Origin: Thermacetogenium sp. UBA5472 | GTDB lineage: Bacteria; Bacillota; DSM-12270; Thermacetogeniales; Thermacetogeniaceae | Assembly (NCBI GenBank): GCA_002426495.1 | Contig: DIQC01000049.1 | Location: 409-12,759 of the forward strand | Direction of reading: 5' to 3' | DNA: 12,351 nt | In this document: positions 11,662-12,351 of the stretch, in pieces | Numbering within the stretch: the stretch's first letter is position 1 | Layout: every line of letters begins with the position of its first letter | Program-made: the position numbers and the translations under genes | The notes under the pieces: generated by a model | Database searches by the model: none | What the model was told of the DNA's origin: nothing | What the model saw: only the letters and a program-made list of their open reading frames with translations

Positions 11662-12351
11662 TTGGAAAAGACGCAGCCCATTGGAGTTTTTGATTCTGGT
11701 GTGGGCGGCTTAACAGTAGTTAAACACTTATGGGAGCATTTCTCACAGGAGCAGATCGTTTATTTTGGAGACACTGCTCACTTGCCATATGGGGCATGCA
11801 GCCCAGAGCAAATAATTCATTTTGGATTAGACATCGTAGATTTTTTGCTGAGTCATAGGGTCAAAGTTGTTATTGCCGCTTGTAATACCAGCTCATCTGT
11901 TTCCCTTTCTTACCTACAAGGAAAATCTCCGGTTCCTGTCTTAGGAATGATCGAACCCGCAGTTTGTGGTGCTTTAAAGAAAACCATAAATAAAAGGGTC
12001 GGCATTTTGGCCACCAGGGCGACAGTCGATAGTGGTGCTTATCAACGTGCTTTCCAGTCAAGTGATGCGGATGTGCAGGTTTTTAGTCAAGCCTGTCCTC
12101 TTTTTGTTCCCCTTGTGGAGGATGGGAGAAACGAAAGACGAGAAACTTATCAGATTGCTCGGTCTTATCTAAAGCCGCTTCAGGAAGCAGATATCGATAC
12201 TCTGGTTTTCGGCTGTACCCATTACCCTTTTCTGGCTCCAGTGATCAGGTCTATTGTGGGGGATGCTGTTCAGTTAGTAGACCCAGCTGAGGAGGTTGTC
12301 CGCAATTTAGCTGATATGATGGATCTTAATGGGCAGGGCGATGGGCAGGGC
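11662..12351 (+). CDS. murI: Glutamate racemase, 3' partial
   Basis: The frame is open to the right edge and shows 230 residues of glutamate racemase, which makes D-glutamate for peptidoglycan. Motifs in order are IGVFDSGVGGLTV (Asp11, Ser12), YFGDTAHLPYG, IAACNTSS with catalytic Cys74, a conserved GMIEP, and VFGCTHYPFL with the second catalytic Cys185. The usual length is about 265 residues, so perhaps 35 are missing. The start is TTG at 11662, giving MEKTQPIGVF; the frame has a TGA three codons upstream and no ATG nearby. GGAG lies 10 bases upstream. The last visible residues, NGQGDGQG, come from a tandem repeat GGGCAGGGCGAT and look like a local expansion. An extended -10 and a 5' stem-loop precede the gene. 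Confidence 0.95.
   Translation, partial: MEKTQPIGVFDSGVGGLTVVKHLWEHFSQEQIVYFGDTAHLPYGACSPEQIIHFGLDIVDFLLSHRVKVVIAACNTSSSVSLSYLQGKSPVPVLGMIEPAVCGALKKTINKRVGILATRATVDSGAYQRAFQSSDADVQVFSQACPLFVPLVEDGRNERRETYQIARSYLKPLQEADIDTLVFGCTHYPFLAPVIRSIVGDAVQLVDPAEEVVRNLADMMDLNGQGDGQG

Noticed and set aside
11870..12061. Minus-strand open frame inside murI
   Set aside because: It is antisense to the catalytic region of glutamate racemase, which is unmistakable on the plus strand.

Overview
The window looks like chromosomal DNA of an anaerobic, endospore-forming Firmicute, most likely a clostridial or Peptococcaceae-type lineage. The grounds are a sporulation-type polysaccharide deacetylase, a GerM-domain lipoprotein, YlxP (DUF503), a duplicated DUF2935 protein, an agr-type quorum-sensing locus, Firmicute Shine-Dalgarno sites (AAGGAGGTG type) and frequent TTG/GTG starts. 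No rRNA, tRNA, intact transposon or CRISPR array is visible. I cannot name a species from sequence alone.

Layout. A 5'-truncated deacetylase (plus strand) converges on a long minus-strand block, and the two stop codons overlap. In its own transcription order the minus block is: an amidohydrolase; a small five-helix membrane protein; agrB; a 39-codon agrD; a membrane GGDEF/HD-GYP protein; a cobalamin-type radical SAM protein; and a stand-alone pyruvate-kinase C-terminal-domain protein. Plus-strand genes then run from about 7.0 kb: a CorA-type transporter behind a structured leader, ylxP behind a small inverted-repeat element, a GerM lipoprotein, a degraded gene remnant, and a DUF2935 protein. 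A minus-strand GPR1/FUN34/YaaH (SatP-like) acetate transporter follows. After about 500 bases without a convincing gene, the window ends inside murI (glutamate racemase).

The most notable part is 2.8-5.8 kb. AgrB has its catalytic His and Cys, and a short overlapping gene encodes an unmistakable AgrD-type precursor (CCMWIW followed by HQPDVPKALRK). The gene before agrB encodes a membrane protein that resembles only the sensor part of an AgrC kinase, with no kinase domain, and no response regulator is nearby. The next gene downstream is a c-di-GMP enzyme with an intact HD-GYP domain and an altered GGDEF motif (GSDEF). This suggests, without proving it, a peptide quorum-sensing cassette coupled to c-di-GMP turnover in place of the usual two-component pair.

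Other non-coding structure includes a 12-bp perfect hairpin between agrD and the c-di-GMP gene, mutually exclusive hairpins before corA, a complement of the gerM ribosome-binding site in its own leader, a strong terminator hairpin after the DUF2935 gene, and a stem-loop at the predicted 5' end of the murI transcript.
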